From JAUIAI01 sp041396585 (GTDB taxonomy: Bacteria > Pseudomonadota > Gammaproteobacteria > Burkholderiales > Burkholderiaceae_E), in contig JAWKYG010000010.1 of assembly GCA_041396585.1 (NCBI GenBank), positions 131,685-195,684 of the forward strand: DNA of 64,000 bases, written 5' to 3'. This document shows positions 44,634 through 54,401 of the stretch, piece after piece (within the stretch, counting starts at the first letter, position 1; each line of letters starts with the position of its first letter). Under the pieces are notes generated by a model. It was not told the origin of the DNA. It ran no database searches and saw only the letters and a program-made list of their open reading frames with translations. A program made the position numbers and the translations under genes.

Positions 44634-45122
44634 ATGACGGGCGCCGGCGATGCCCGCCGCGTCGAGCTGCGTGCGGCCAGTTTTCCCGCCGAGCGCGACG
44701 CGGTTGCGGCGCTGATGCACGAGTATGTGCGCAGTGTCAGTGTCAGCCTCGAGTTCCAGTCGCCGCAGGCCGAGTTCGCCGCGCTGCCCGGCCAGTATGC
44801 GCCGCCGGCGGGCTGCCTGCTGGTGGCCGTGGTCGATGGTGCGCTGGCCGGCTGCGGTGCGCTGCGCCGTATCGATGCCGACACCTGCGAGATGAAGCGC
44901 CTGTACGTGCGGCCAGACGCGCGCGGCCTCGGCCTTGGCGGCCGGCTGGTGCAGGGCCTGCTCGATGAAGCGCGCGCCATCGGCTACCAACGCATCTGCC
45001 TCGATGTCTTGCCAGAATTTGCGGCCGCGCAGAAGATTTATGATGCGTTCGGATTCCAGGATTGCGAGCCGGTGAGCTTCAACCCGGTTCCCGGCGCCCG
45101 CTTTCTCGGGCGCGATCTTTGA
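44634..45122 (+). CDS. GNAT family N-acetyltransferase
   Basis: 162 residues with the acetyl-CoA motif RPDARGLGLGGRLVQGLLDE and EMKRLYVRP just before it, plus a C-terminal AQKIYDAFGF block. The start at 44634 is the first plausible ATG after the YidB stop; no strong ribosome site is seen. Substrate is unknown. Confidence 0.82.
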   Translation: MTGAGDARRVELRAASFPAERDAVAALMHEYVRSVSVSLEFQSPQAEFAALPGQYAPPAGCLLVAVVDGALAGCGALRRIDADTCEMKRLYVRPDARGLGLGGRLVQGLLDEARAIGYQRICLDVLPEFAAAQKIYDAFGFQDCEPVSFNPVPGARFLGRDL

Positions 45123-45192
45123 CAGCCCCCCGTTCCGCCGGTTTGCGGTATCTGAGATGCCTTGCCCGGCGGATTCAATGATGGAGACTTGC

Positions 45193-47301
45193 ATGCACGC
45201 CGCTTCGGCAGACCGCGATGACGCGGGCCAGCTTCAGGCGATTTTCGCCCCGCGTTCGATCGCCGTGATCGGCGCGTCCACGGATGCCACCAAGATCGGC
45301 GGCCTGCCCATTGCCTACCTGCAGGCGCATGGCTACGACGGCGCCGTCTACCCGATCAATCCGCGCTCGGCCACGGTGCAGGGGCTGCGTGCCTACCCCG
45401 ATGTGCGTGAGGTCGAGGGCGGAATCGACCTGGCGATCTGCGCGGTGCCCGGCCCGCTGGCCAAGGATGCGGTGATCGCCTGCGCCGAGAAGGGCGTGCG
45501 CTCGATGATCATGTTCACCGCCGGTTTTGCCGAGGTAAGCCCGCAAGGTGCCGCTGTCCAGGCCGAGATGGCCGCGATCGCGCGCGCCGCCGGCATGCGC
45601 CTGTCCGGCCCGAACTGCATGGGCATGGCCAATCTGCGCACGGGCGCCATCGCTAGTTTCCACGGCGCGTTCAGCGAGCCGGTCTCGCGCGAGGGGCGCA
45701 TCGGGCTGGTGTCGCAATCCGGTGCTTTCGGCGGTCTGAGTGCGCTCATGGCGCGCCAGCGCGGCCTGCCCTTCGCCCATGTGATCACCACCGGCAACGA
45801 GGCCGATGTCGAGGCGGCCGACGGCCTGCTGTTCCTCGCCGATCAGCCTCATGTCGATGTCATCCTGCTGTATGTGGAGGGCGTGCGCGACGGCCCGCGT
45901 TTCCTGCGCGGCCTGAAGCTCGCCCACGAGCGCGGCAAGGCCGTGATCGCCATCAAGCTCGGCAGCACCGAAGTCGGTGGCGCCGCGGCCGCCTCGCATA
46001 CCGCCGCGTTGGCCGGTGCCGACGAGGTCTATGACGCGGTCTTTCGCCAGTACGGCGTGCACCGCGCCCGCTCGATCGAGGAGTTCCTCGATCTGGGTTG
46101 CACCGTGGCCATCGGCGGCCTGCCCAAGGGCGATGCCGCCGGCATCGTCACCGTGTCCGGCGGGGTCGGCGTGCTGATGGCCGACGATGCGAGCACCCGT
46201 GGCCTGCGCTTGCCCGAGCTATCGGCACGCACGCAGGCGGCGGTCAAGGCGCTGGTGCCGTTTGCCGGAACCCGCAATCCGCTGGATATCACTGGCCAGG
46301 TGGTCAACGACACCACCTTGCTGAACAAGGCGGTCGATCTGCTGATCGAAGACGAGGCCCAGCTGGCCACCGTGCTCACGTTTCAGGGGGCCGGCCTGGC
46401 ACGCCCCAACGCGCTCGAGACCCTGGTTCAACCCTGGATCGAGATCGTGCGGCGTCACCCGGACCGCTGGTTCGCGCTCGCGGGCATGGTGCCGCCAGAC
46501 ATCCGCCGGGTACTCGATGCCGCCGGCATTCCCGCGTTCGTCGAGCCCACGCATGCCACCCGTGCCGCCGCGGCCCTGGCCGCCATTGGCGCCCACCTGA
46601 GCCGACCCCTCGAACTGCCCGAGGTCGGCGAGGCGCCGCCGCTGCCGCAGGGCAAGGCGAACGAGGCCGAATCCCTGGCGGTGCTGCGCGCCGCCGGGCT
46701 CGATACCGTCGATGCCCGGGTGGCCGCGGATGCCGATGCCGCCGTCGCGGCGGCCGGCGCCATCGGCTATCCGGTGGTGATCAAACTGCTCTCGCCCGAC
46801 GTCATTCACAAGAGCGACATCGGTGGTGTTCGCCTGAATCTGCGTGACGAGGGCGAGGTCCGCGATGCGTTCGCGGCCATCATGCAGTCGGCCGCGAAGG
46901 CCGCGCCCGGCGCGAAGATCGACGGCGTCCTGGTCGCGCCAATGGTCAGCGGCGGCGTTGAAACCATCATCGGCGTCACTCGCGACCCGGTATTCGGCCC
47001 GGTGGTCATGTTCGGGATCGGCGGCGTCCATGTCGAGGTGCTAGGTGATGTGAGCTTCCGCGTGGCACCGTTCGGTGTCGACGAGGCCGAGCGCATGATC
47101 GACGAGATCCGCGGTCGCAAGCTGCTCGATGGCGTGCGCGGCCAGCCGGCGGTGGATCGGGCCGCCCTGGCGCAGGCCCTGTCGCGGCTGTCGATCTTCG
47201 CGGCCGCGCATGCCGATCGGCTGGTCAGCCTGGAGGCGAACCCGTTCGTGGTGCGCGAGCAGGGCGCGCTGGCCTTGGATGCGGTGTTGCTGACGGACTG
47301 A
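45193..47301 (+). CDS. Acetate-CoA ligase (ADP-forming) family, alpha-beta fusion
   Basis: 702 residues from ATG 45193 (GGAG 6 nt upstream). Domains in order: CoA-binding (IAVIGASTDATKIGG near residue 22), succinyl-CoA-ligase-like domains with the phosphohistidine region ASHTAALAGADEVYDAVFRQ, and a C-terminal ATP-grasp (VIKLLSPDVIHKSDIGGVRL). It interconverts acyl-CoA, ADP and Pi with acid and ATP, or acts as an acyl-CoA synthetase. Substrate is unknown. Alternative ATGs at 45157 and 45178 exist. Confidence 0.9.
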   Translation: MHAASADRDDAGQLQAIFAPRSIAVIGASTDATKIGGLPIAYLQAHGYDGAVYPINPRSATVQGLRAYPDVREVEGGIDLAICAVPGPLAKDAVIACAEKGVRSMIMFTAGFAEVSPQGAAVQAEMAAIARAAGMRLSGPNCMGMANLRTGAIASFHGAFSEPVSREGRIGLVSQSGAFGGLSALMARQRGLPFAHVITTGNEADVEAADGLLFLADQPHVDVILLYVEGVRDGPRFLRGLKLAHERGKAVIAIKLGSTEVGGAAAASHTAALAGADEVYDAVFRQYGVHRARSIEEFLDLGCTVAIGGLPKGDAAGIVTVSGGVGVLMADDASTRGLRLPELSARTQAAVKALVPFAGTRNPLDITGQVVNDTTLLNKAVDLLIEDEAQLATVLTFQGAGLARPNALETLVQPWIEIVRRHPDRWFALAGMVPPDIRRVLDAAGIPAFVEPTHATRAAAALAAIGAHLSRPLELPEVGEAPPLPQGKANEAESLAVLRAAGLDTVDARVAADADAAVAAAGAIGYPVVIKLLSPDVIHKSDIGGVRLNLRDEGEVRDAFAAIMQSAAKAAPGAKIDGVLVAPMVSGGVETIIGVTRDPVFGPVVMFGIGGVHVEVLGDVSFRVAPFGVDEAERMIDEIRGRKLLDGVRGQPAVDRAALAQALSRLSIFAAAHADRLVSLEANPFVVREQGALALDAVLLTD

Positions 47302-47362
47302 CATCACGCGGCGATACGCGCGGTTTCTCTTTGAAGATCGGCCCATCGAAAGGAGCGTCGCG

Positions 47363-48025
47363 ATGACGAGAGTTCGCGTCGAAGGTTTCAGCCTGTCGCT
47401 CGATGGCTATGGTGCCGGCCCCGACCAGAGCATCGACCAACCACTTGGCCGCGGCGGCACCGATCTTCACGAGTGGTTGCTGCCCACCCGCACGCTTCAG
47501 CGGGCATTGTTTGGCCGGGATGGCGGCTCGACCGGCATCGATGACACGTATGCTGCGCGGGGTTTCGACAACATCGGCGCCTGGATCCTGGGGCGCAACA
47601 TGTTCGGCCCGGTTCGTGGCGACTGGGCGGACTCCACCTGGAAGGGCTGGTGGGGCGACGAGCCGCCCTACCATGTGCCGGTGTTCGTCCTCACGCATCA
47701 CGCCCGTGACCCGATCGAGATGGCCGGTGGCACCACGTTCCACTTCGTCACCGACGGCATGCATGAAGCGCTGCGGCTGGCACGAGCGGCAGCCGCCGGC
47801 AAGGATGTGCGAATCGGGGGTGGCCCGAATACGATTCGTCAGTATCTGGCGGAGGGTCTGATCGACGAACTGCACATCGCCATCGCCCCCGTGCTGCTGG
47901 GCGCGGGAGAGCCGTTGTTCGAGGGGCTCGATCTCGTTGCGGCGGGCTACACATGTGAGCGCTTCGTCGGCTCGGAGAAGGCCACGCATGTCGTGCTGCG
48001 GCGTGATGGTGGTGCGCCGGGCTGA
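47363..48025 (+). CDS. Dihydrofolate reductase-like (RibD C-terminal) protein
   Basis: 220 residues, AAGGAG 9 nt before the ATG. SLSLDGYGAG at the start, PVFVLTHHARDPIEM, DVRIGGGPNTIRQYLAEGLI and a C-terminal IAPVLLGAGEPLFEG are the RibD_C fold. Likely an NADPH-dependent reductase of unknown substrate. Confidence 0.85.
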   Translation: MTRVRVEGFSLSLDGYGAGPDQSIDQPLGRGGTDLHEWLLPTRTLQRALFGRDGGSTGIDDTYAARGFDNIGAWILGRNMFGPVRGDWADSTWKGWWGDEPPYHVPVFVLTHHARDPIEMAGGTTFHFVTDGMHEALRLARAAAAGKDVRIGGGPNTIRQYLAEGLIDELHIAIAPVLLGAGEPLFEGLDLVAAGYTCERFVGSEKATHVVLRRDGGAPG

Positions 48026-48100
48026 GCCTGTCGGGCGCTTGCGTCCTTCGCCACGCTCCACGACAAGCGCGTGGCGGCATCGACTAACAGAGAGGCGGTG

Positions 48101-48631
48101 ATGGCCAGACTGTTTTTCGGCATGAACCAATCGCTCGACGGTTTCGTCGATCACACCGGGTTCGCGCCCGGCCCCGAGCTTTTCGGTCATTTCGTTTCGC
48201 AGACGCAGGGGCTGACCGGCAGCCTCTACGGCCGGCGGATGTACGAGGTCATGCGTTACTGGGACGATGAGCATCCGGAATGGGACGCTGATGAACAGCG
48301 ATTCGCGGCCGCGTGGCGGGCCAACCCGAAGTGGGTCGTGTCGCGTTCGCTGAAGTCGGTGGGCCCCAATGCGCGGGTGCTCGGCGATGATCTTGCGAAG
48401 GAGGTGCGTGCTCTGAAAGACTCCCTTGACGGCGAGATCGAAGTGGCAGGCCCCGAGCTGGCGCACGCGCTGACGCTGCTCGGCCTGATCGATGAGTATC
48501 GGATCTATCTGCACCCTGTGGTTCTGGGGCAGGGCAAACCCTACTTCGCGGGCCCGAGACCGCCGCTTCGGCTGGTGTCCCATGATCGATGCGCGGGCGA
48601 TGTGATCCGCCTGAGCTACGTTCCGGCCTGA
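48101..48631 (+). CDS. Dihydrofolate reductase-like (RibD C-terminal) protein
   Basis: 176 residues (MARLFFGMNQSLDGFVDHTG). GSLYGRRMYEVMRYW, VVSRSLKSVGPNARVLGDDL, IEVAGPELAHALTLLGLIDE and LHPVVLGQGKPYF place it in the same family as the preceding gene, in a different subgroup. The two are adjacent with a 75-nt gap. Substrate is unknown. Confidence 0.85.
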   Translation: MARLFFGMNQSLDGFVDHTGFAPGPELFGHFVSQTQGLTGSLYGRRMYEVMRYWDDEHPEWDADEQRFAAAWRANPKWVVSRSLKSVGPNARVLGDDLAKEVRALKDSLDGEIEVAGPELAHALTLLGLIDEYRIYLHPVVLGQGKPYFAGPRPPLRLVSHDRCAGDVIRLSYVPA

Positions 48632-48740
48632 ACATGCGCAATGGGCGGGGCATGTGATCAGATTCATCTCGAGCCAAGCCCGCGGGCAGCCTGTATGATC
48701 CGCGCTCGCCAGAGGGGCCGAACACTTCACAGGGGGCACG

Positions 48741-49385
48741 ATGAGCGAGTTGGAGCACTACTACGCGGTTCGCGCGAACGAGTACGACACGATCTACGCC
48801 AAGCCCGAGCGCCAGGAGGATCTGCGCGCGATCGAGGCCTGGCTTCCCGGGCTGTTTCGTGCGAAATCGGTGTTGGAGATCGCCTGCGGAACCGGCTACT
48901 GGACGCAGTTCATCGGCCCCGTCGCCACGGACATGGTGGCCGTGGATGCATCGCCTGAAACGCTTGCCATCGCCGCCAGTCGTGTCGAACCGGGCAGGGT
49001 GAAGCTGCTCGCCGCCGATGCCTACGACCTGCCGGACTTCGGCCGCCGTTTTCAGAGCGGCTTCGCAGGGTTCTGGCTTTCGCACGTACCGATATCCCGC
49101 CTGCGGGATTTTCTGCGCGCGTTTCATGCGGCGCTCGAGCCGGGCGCAACGGTAGTCTTCATCGACAATCGCTACGTCGAGGGAAGCAGCACGCCCATCA
49201 GCGAACAGGATGACGACGGCAACACCTATCAGGTTCGCAGGCTGCGCAACGGCGAGACGCATCGCGTGCTGAAGAACTTTCCGACCGAGCAGGCGCTGCG
49301 TGACGTCACCGAGGGCTTGTGCACGCATGCGCAATTCCGTGTCTGGCAGTATTACTGGGCATTCGAATACCAGGTCGCGCACTAG
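48741..49385 (+). CDS. Class I SAM-dependent methyltransferase
   Basis: 214 residues with motif I VLEIACGTGYWTQFI near residue 45, an acidic end of strand 2 (MVAVDASPETL) and GFWLSHVPISRLRDFLRAFH. AGGGGG precedes the ATG. Small-molecule methyltransferase of unknown substrate. Confidence 0.88.
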   Translation: MSELEHYYAVRANEYDTIYAKPERQEDLRAIEAWLPGLFRAKSVLEIACGTGYWTQFIGPVATDMVAVDASPETLAIAASRVEPGRVKLLAADAYDLPDFGRRFQSGFAGFWLSHVPISRLRDFLRAFHAALEPGATVVFIDNRYVEGSSTPISEQDDDGNTYQVRRLRNGETHRVLKNFPTEQALRDVTEGLCTHAQFRVWQYYWAFEYQVAH

Positions 49386-49527
49386 CCGGCCGTTGAAGGT
49401 CCGCATGGGCCTGTCATTCACTGGGCGAATCGGGCCGGCCGCCTTTCGCGACTGCATTGCGAAGGCTGATGCGCCATCATGCAGTGCGGATGGATCTGGC
49501 GTTCGCCTTGCGCGTGGGACGTGCCTC

Positions 49528-50379
49528 ATGCTGTTGAAGATCGTCATCGGCGTTGTCATCCTGGTCGGCATCGGCCTGGCGTTCTTGCTGGGCCTGCGCT
49601 GGTTCGACGCGCGTGCCGACGCTCTCGAGCGCGCGCGGCTCATCGCCCTGCAAGAACCCGGGCCGAAGCGCTTCGACCCTGCGATGGTTGCCGATCTGCC
49701 CGAGCCGGCGAGACGCTTCTTCGGCTTCGCGATCACGCCAGGCACTGCCCTGCGATCGGTGGCCGAGATCGAGATGGGGGGCGAGATCAGCCTGGGCAGC
49801 CGGGACGCCCCCGACTACCAGGCGATGCGCGCGAGCCAGGTGCTGGCGTCTCCCCATGGCTTCGTCTGGCAGGTGACGCTGGCCGGCCCCGCCGCGATAT
49901 CGGGAACCGACGCCGGCGGCTGGACCAGGTTTCGCGTGCTTGGGCTGCTGCCCGTGGCGCGGATCAGCGGCGATGAGGATCACCGGCGATCGGCCTATGG
50001 CCGCTACGTGGCGGAGTCGGTGTTCTGGACGCCGGCCGCGGTGCTGCCGGGGCCCGGCATCACCTGGCAAGGTCTGGGCCCGGATACCGCCCGCGTGACC
50101 GTGCGGCACGGTGCACTCGCCCAGGCGGTGGATCTCAAGATCGCCCCCGACGGCAGACCGATTGCGGTGTGGTTCTCACGCTGGAGCAATGAAAACCCGG
50201 ACAGGGTCTACCGGCTGCAGCCCTTCGGCGGCACCTTGTCGGAGTATCGCGAGGTGCAGGGCTTTCGGCTGCCGTTCAGGGTAGAGGCGGGCAACCATTT
50301 CGGCACAGATGAATACTTCGCGTTCTACAAGGCCGATGTGCGCGAGATCCGGTTTCCCGAGGCGGGCGCGGTGCGTTGA
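49528..50379 (+). CDS. DUF6544-like membrane-anchored protein
   Basis: 283 residues from ATG 49528. There is one N-terminal membrane segment (KIVIGVVILVGIGLAFLLGL), then LPEPARRFFGFAI and a beta-rich domain with RISGDEDHRRSAYGRYVAES and WFSRWSNENPDRVYRLQPFG. This is the pattern of the DUF6544 (formerly DUF6920) family, which binds an unknown ligand at the membrane. The open frame extends upstream to 49300, overlapping the methyltransferase, and is rejected. Confidence 0.75.
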   Translation: MLLKIVIGVVILVGIGLAFLLGLRWFDARADALERARLIALQEPGPKRFDPAMVADLPEPARRFFGFAITPGTALRSVAEIEMGGEISLGSRDAPDYQAMRASQVLASPHGFVWQVTLAGPAAISGTDAGGWTRFRVLGLLPVARISGDEDHRRSAYGRYVAESVFWTPAAVLPGPGITWQGLGPDTARVTVRHGALAQAVDLKIAPDGRPIAVWFSRWSNENPDRVYRLQPFGGTLSEYREVQGFRLPFRVEAGNHFGTDEYFAFYKADVREIRFPEAGAVR

Positions 50380-50418
50380 GGCAGGGCTGACCCGAGGCCC
50401 GGCTCATACACGGCAGTA

Positions 50419-51162
50419 TCAGATCGACAATGCCGCCGCCGCCCGTTTCATGGCCTGCAAAACGCCTGCTTCCCAGTTCGGCGTATCCGCGCGGCTCACA
50501 TGGCTGCTCAGGTTCAGCGCGCCGATGATCGTTCCCTGGTGATCGCGCAGCGGCACCGACGCCGCTACCAGGCCCAGCTCCAGCTCCTCGCGCGCGATCA
50601 GGTGGCCATCGAGCCGGCAACGCTGGATCGAGGCGAGGATGTCATCGATGCGCGTCAGCGTGTGTTCGGTGAACCGAGGGCGTTCGGTCGCCAGCAGCAG
50701 TTCGCGAATTCGCGCCTGCGGCAGTTCGCAGAGCAGCACGCGGGCCGATGTCGAAGCATGGATCGGCAGGCTGCCATCCGGTGTGCCCAGCACCATGTGG
50801 CGCCCGGCCGCATTCGAGCGCGCAATGGGCAGCACCTTGCTCCCGGACCAGACCGAGACCGAGACGGTTTCGGCAACCTCGATCGACAAGGCGTCCAGAT
50901 CCGCCGTGAGGCGGCTGCCCCAGCCGTGGCTGGCCAGAAAGGCATGGCCGAGCGACAGCACCTGCGGGGTCAGCTCGAAGTGGCGGCCGCTCTGGCGTGC
51001 ATAGCCGAGCTCCACCAGCGTCATGACCAGGCGCCTGGCCACGGCGCGATCCAGCTCCGTGGCCCGGGCGAGCTGCGACAAGGTCATTCGCGGTGCGTCG
51101 GCGCTGAAGGATTCCATCAGCCGAAGGCCGCGTGCGAACGTGGAGGCGAAGGCGTCAGGCAT
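50419..51162 (-). CDS. IclR family transcriptional regulator
   Basis: 247 residues. An N-terminal winged helix (FARGLRLMESF, MTLSQLARATELDRAVARRL) precedes an IclR effector domain (about 75-245) with LPIHASTSARVLLCELPQ and REELELGLVAASVPLRDHQG. The PcaR/PobR-like layout suggests control by an aromatic or sugar-acid effector. It is divergent from the ABC importer operon and probably regulates it. Confidence 0.88.
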   Translation of the reverse strand: MPDAFASTFARGLRLMESFSADAPRMTLSQLARATELDRAVARRLVMTLVELGYARQSGRHFELTPQVLSLGHAFLASHGWGSRLTADLDALSIEVAETVSVSVWSGSKVLPIARSNAAGRHMVLGTPDGSLPIHASTSARVLLCELPQARIRELLLATERPRFTEHTLTRIDDILASIQRCRLDGHLIAREELELGLVAASVPLRDHQGTIIGALNLSSHVSRADTPNWEAGVLQAMKRAAAALSI

Positions 51163-51297
51163 CGTTGAAGGGTCTCCACCACATGACTGCGTACTTCAGA
51201 TGCAGGACGCCGGGGATTGATCCGGCCGGCAGCGCTGCGCGCGGCCACGGGCCATCCGTGCACCGCTTGACTTCGCGGCCCGGAAGCAACGACACTG

Positions 51298-51333
51298 TGT
51301 GCGTATAACGCTCAATTGTGCGCATATCGCACA
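51298..51333. promoter_or_regulatory. Probable IclR operator between the regulator and the ABC operon
   Basis: A palindrome TGTGCG-CATAT-CGCACA (51317-51333) and an upstream direct repeat TGTGCGTAT (51298-51306), 19 nt apart (about two helical turns), lie 20-55 nt before the binding-protein ATG. IclR proteins bind such short palindromes. Confidence 0.6.
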
Positions 51334-51352
51334 GAATAAGGGAGACAGCTCC

Positions 51353-52621
51353 ATGAAGTCAAAGCTCATCGCATCCTGCGCGCTGCTGGCCGCGGCCATG
51401 CTCGGCAATGCCGCCTCGGCCGAAACGCTCAAGCTCTGGACATTCCTGAACCCCAACGGCAAGAACGGCCGTGAGGTGGCTCTCAAGCAGCTGATCGAGA
51501 AGTACGAGGCCGCCAATCCGTCGGTGAAGATCGTGGTGGAGCCGCAAGTCTGGAGCGAGCTGACCAAGAAGTTCGTGCTCGGCGCCAACCTCGGCAAGGC
51601 GCCGGACATCGTCTTCACGCATGGCAACAACCTGCGTCTGCTGGCCGAATCCGGTGCCGCCGCCGATCTCGATGCGCTGATCGTCAAGAAGTGGTCGGCC
51701 GATAGCGCGAAGGACTTCCTCTACGACGGCCTGCTCGACAAGGCCCGCGTCGATGGCAGGCTGATGGGCGTGCCGGTGTTCCCGTTCGCCACCGTGCTCT
51801 ACTACCGCAAGGATCTGCTCGAGAAGGCCGGCAAGAGCGCGGCCGACCTCAAGACCTGGGACGGCTTCGTACCGGCGATGAAAGCGGTGGGCAGCGACAC
51901 GGTCTCGCCGATGTCGATTCCGCTCAGCCCCGATCGCACCACGCAGACCCCGTTCCTCACCCGCCTGCTGGACAAGCAGGGGCGCGTGTTCGATGCCGAC
52001 TGCAAGCCGATGCTGGCCACCGAGGCGGCGGCCGAGGCCCTGAAGTTCCAGGCCTCGCTGTTCGAAGATGCCAAGCTCGCCTCGCGCGAAGACATCAGCC
52101 GCAACCTGGATGACTCCTGGGACATGTTTCTGGCCGGGCGCACCGCGGCGATCATGAATGCCTCCACCCGCGCCGGCCAGGTGGCCAGCAAGGCGGCCTG
52201 GGATGCGGCCGGGCTCGGCATCGCCGCGCTGCCCGGCATCGGCGCCGGCAAGGCCGGCCCGGCGGTGGCCAATGCCTGGTTCATCTCGGTGTGGGACAAG
52301 TCGCCCAACCGCGATGCGGCCGCGGCCTTCGTGGATTACATGGTCGGCCAGGACGGCGCCAGCGCCTGGGCGCTCACCGGCCAGCAGCCGCCGCTGCGCG
52401 CCTCGGTGCTGAACTCGGCCGAACTCGCGCAACCGAAATACGACCTGGTGCGCCAGATCGGTACCGCGATCTCGGCGGCCACCGCCGATCTGCCGGCCGA
52501 GTGCCGGGCCGACCGCGTCTATGCCGACCTGAACGAGGCCACGCAGGCGGTGCTCACCCAGAGCGCCTCGGTGGACAAGGCGCTGGCCGATGCGCAGGCC
52601 AAGGCGGCGGCGCGCAAGTAA
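51353..52621 (+). CDS. ABC carbohydrate transporter, extracellular binding protein
   Basis: 422 residues. The signal peptide ends ...AASAETLKLWTFLNPN. The mature protein is a family 1 solute-binding protein (LRLLAESGAAADLDALI, GRLMGVPVFPFATVLYYRKD, MFLAGRTAAIMNAS). It captures a sugar, polyol or glycoside in the periplasm. GGGAG lies before the ATG. First gene of a five-gene operon. Confidence 0.9.
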   Translation: MKSKLIASCALLAAAMLGNAASAETLKLWTFLNPNGKNGREVALKQLIEKYEAANPSVKIVVEPQVWSELTKKFVLGANLGKAPDIVFTHGNNLRLLAESGAAADLDALIVKKWSADSAKDFLYDGLLDKARVDGRLMGVPVFPFATVLYYRKDLLEKAGKSAADLKTWDGFVPAMKAVGSDTVSPMSIPLSPDRTTQTPFLTRLLDKQGRVFDADCKPMLATEAAAEALKFQASLFEDAKLASREDISRNLDDSWDMFLAGRTAAIMNASTRAGQVASKAAWDAAGLGIAALPGIGAGKAGPAVANAWFISVWDKSPNRDAAAAFVDYMVGQDGASAWALTGQQPPLRASVLNSAELAQPKYDLVRQIGTAISAATADLPAECRADRVYADLNEATQAVLTQSASVDKALADAQAKAAARK

Positions 52622-52691
52622 TCCGACGGACAGGGGCGGGTCGCGATACGCCGCCCCCGCCCCCCGCCCCCCGCCGTTCGCTGAACCGCCC

Positions 52692-53576
52692 ATGGCCCAG
52701 TCATCCACGCGCACGCGCAAGCTCTTCCCCTGGGGCTATCTCGCGCCGTTGCTGTTGCTGGAGGCGGGCTTCGTGTTCACGCCGCTGCTGTTGGCAGCTG
52801 TGGTGAGCTTTCAGGACTACGACTACTTCCGCCCCGGCGGCTGGGTGGGGGGCGATAACTACGCCTGGGCGCTCAGCAACCCCGAGTTTCTGAAGTCCGT
52901 GGGGGTCACCGCGATCTTCACGGTATTCGCCACCGGGCTCACCTTCTTCGTCGGCTTCGGGCTGGCCATGCTGTTCGAGCGCGACAACCGCCACAACGTG
53001 TTGATGCGCACCACGGTGTTGATCCCGTACTTCATCTCGATGCTGGTGGGCTCGCTGCTGCTGCGCTGGGTGTTCTCCGAAGACGCGGGCCTGGCCACGC
53101 TGGCCTTCAGGGCGCTGCAGATCACCCCGTTCAGCATTCTGGCCGAGCCGCGTTCGGCCATGGTCGCGCTGGTGGCCAATGCGATCTGGCGTGACTCCGC
53201 GTTCGCGATGATCCTGCTGCTGGCCGGCCTGAAGAGCATTCCACCCAACCTGCTGCATGCGGCCCGGGTGGACGGCGCCTCGTATTTCTATGCATTCAGA
53301 AGGATCGTGCTGCCGCTGATGCGCGTGCCGATCCTGATCACCCTGGTGCGGCTCACGCTGTTCTACATGAACGTGCTCACCTTTCCGCTGATTCTCACCG
53401 GCGGCGGGCCGGGCGGCGCCACCGAAACCATCGTGCTCTGGATGTACCGGCGCGGCTTCGAGGACTACGCAATCGGCAAGGCCAACGCGGTGGCGCTGTT
53501 GATCCTGCTGGTGAACGTGCTACTGGTGGTGAGCCTGATGTTCCTGTTCCGTCAACGCAAGGCGGCCACTGCATGA
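52692..53576 (+). CDS. ABC sugar transporter permease (MalF/UgpA type)
   Basis: 294 residues with six membrane segments. The EAA loop contacting the ATPase reads HAARVDGASYFYAFRRIVLP. FGLAMLFERDN is also typical. It follows the binding-protein gene by 70 nt and overlaps the next permease by ATGA. Confidence 0.92.
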   Translation: MAQSSTRTRKLFPWGYLAPLLLLEAGFVFTPLLLAAVVSFQDYDYFRPGGWVGGDNYAWALSNPEFLKSVGVTAIFTVFATGLTFFVGFGLAMLFERDNRHNVLMRTTVLIPYFISMLVGSLLLRWVFSEDAGLATLAFRALQITPFSILAEPRSAMVALVANAIWRDSAFAMILLLAGLKSIPPNLLHAARVDGASYFYAFRRIVLPLMRVPILITLVRLTLFYMNVLTFPLILTGGGPGGATETIVLWMYRRGFEDYAIGKANAVALLILLVNVLLVVSLMFLFRQRKAATA

Positions 53577-54397
53577 GGCCTGGCGCGCAACGGTTGCTGG
53601 GCTGGGCCGTGTCGGCGCTGATCGCGCTGGCCGCACTGTTCCCGATTCTCTGGGGTCTGCTCACCTCGTTCAAACCCAAGCGCGAGATCCTGAAGTTTCC
53701 GCCCGAGCTGTTCTCGGCCCAGCCCACGATCGAACACTATCAACGCCTGCTCGACGAGGGCGCCCAGCACTTCATGCTGAACTCGGTCATCGTCTCGGCC
53801 GGCGCGCTGGCGCTGTGCCTGGCGCTCGGCCTGATCGCCGCCTATGCGATGGCGCGCGGCCGCTTTGCCGGGCGCACCGCGATTCTGGTCATGCTGGTGG
53901 CGGTGATGAGCATCCCGATCGCCTCGCTGCTCGTGCCCACGTTCACGCTGATGACCACGATTCATCTGTCGGACACGCTCACCGGCCTGGTGCTGCTCTA
54001 TGCCGCGTATCAGATCCCGATCGTGGTCTGGATGCTGATGGGTTTCATCGAATCGCTGCCGATCGAACTCGAGCAGGCCGCCACCGTGGACGGCTACTCG
54101 CGCTTTCAGGTGCTGTGGAAGATCGTGGCGCCGCTGAGCCGGCCCGCGCTGGTGGCCGCGGGCCTGTTCGTGCTCACGTTTGCTTGGAACGACTTCGTCG
54201 TCGCGGTGGTCATGAACAGCTCGCCCGACACGCGCACGTTTCCGGTGGCGGTCTACAACTTCCTTGGGTTCTTCGGTCGCGACTGGGGCCCGCTGCTGGC
54301 GGCCTCGATGGTCTCGATCATTCCGATCATCATCGTGTTCATCCGGTTTCAGCGGCACTTCGTCACCGGCATGACCAGCGGCAGCATCAAGGGTTAG
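53573..54397 (+). CDS. ABC sugar transporter permease (MalG/UgpE type)
   Basis: 274 residues, six membrane segments, EAA loop EQAATVDGYSRFQVLWKIVA. It forms the channel with the preceding permease. Translationally coupled on the 5' side and 4 nt from the ATPase gene. Confidence 0.92.
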   Translation: MRPGAQRLLGWAVSALIALAALFPILWGLLTSFKPKREILKFPPELFSAQPTIEHYQRLLDEGAQHFMLNSVIVSAGALALCLALGLIAAYAMARGRFAGRTAILVMLVAVMSIPIASLLVPTFTLMTTIHLSDTLTGLVLLYAAYQIPIVVWMLMGFIESLPIELEQAATVDGYSRFQVLWKIVAPLSRPALVAAGLFVLTFAWNDFVVAVVMNSSPDTRTFPVAVYNFLGFFGRDWGPLLAASMVSIIPIIIVFIRFQRHFVTGMTSGSIKG

Positions 54398-54401
54398 TGG
54401 G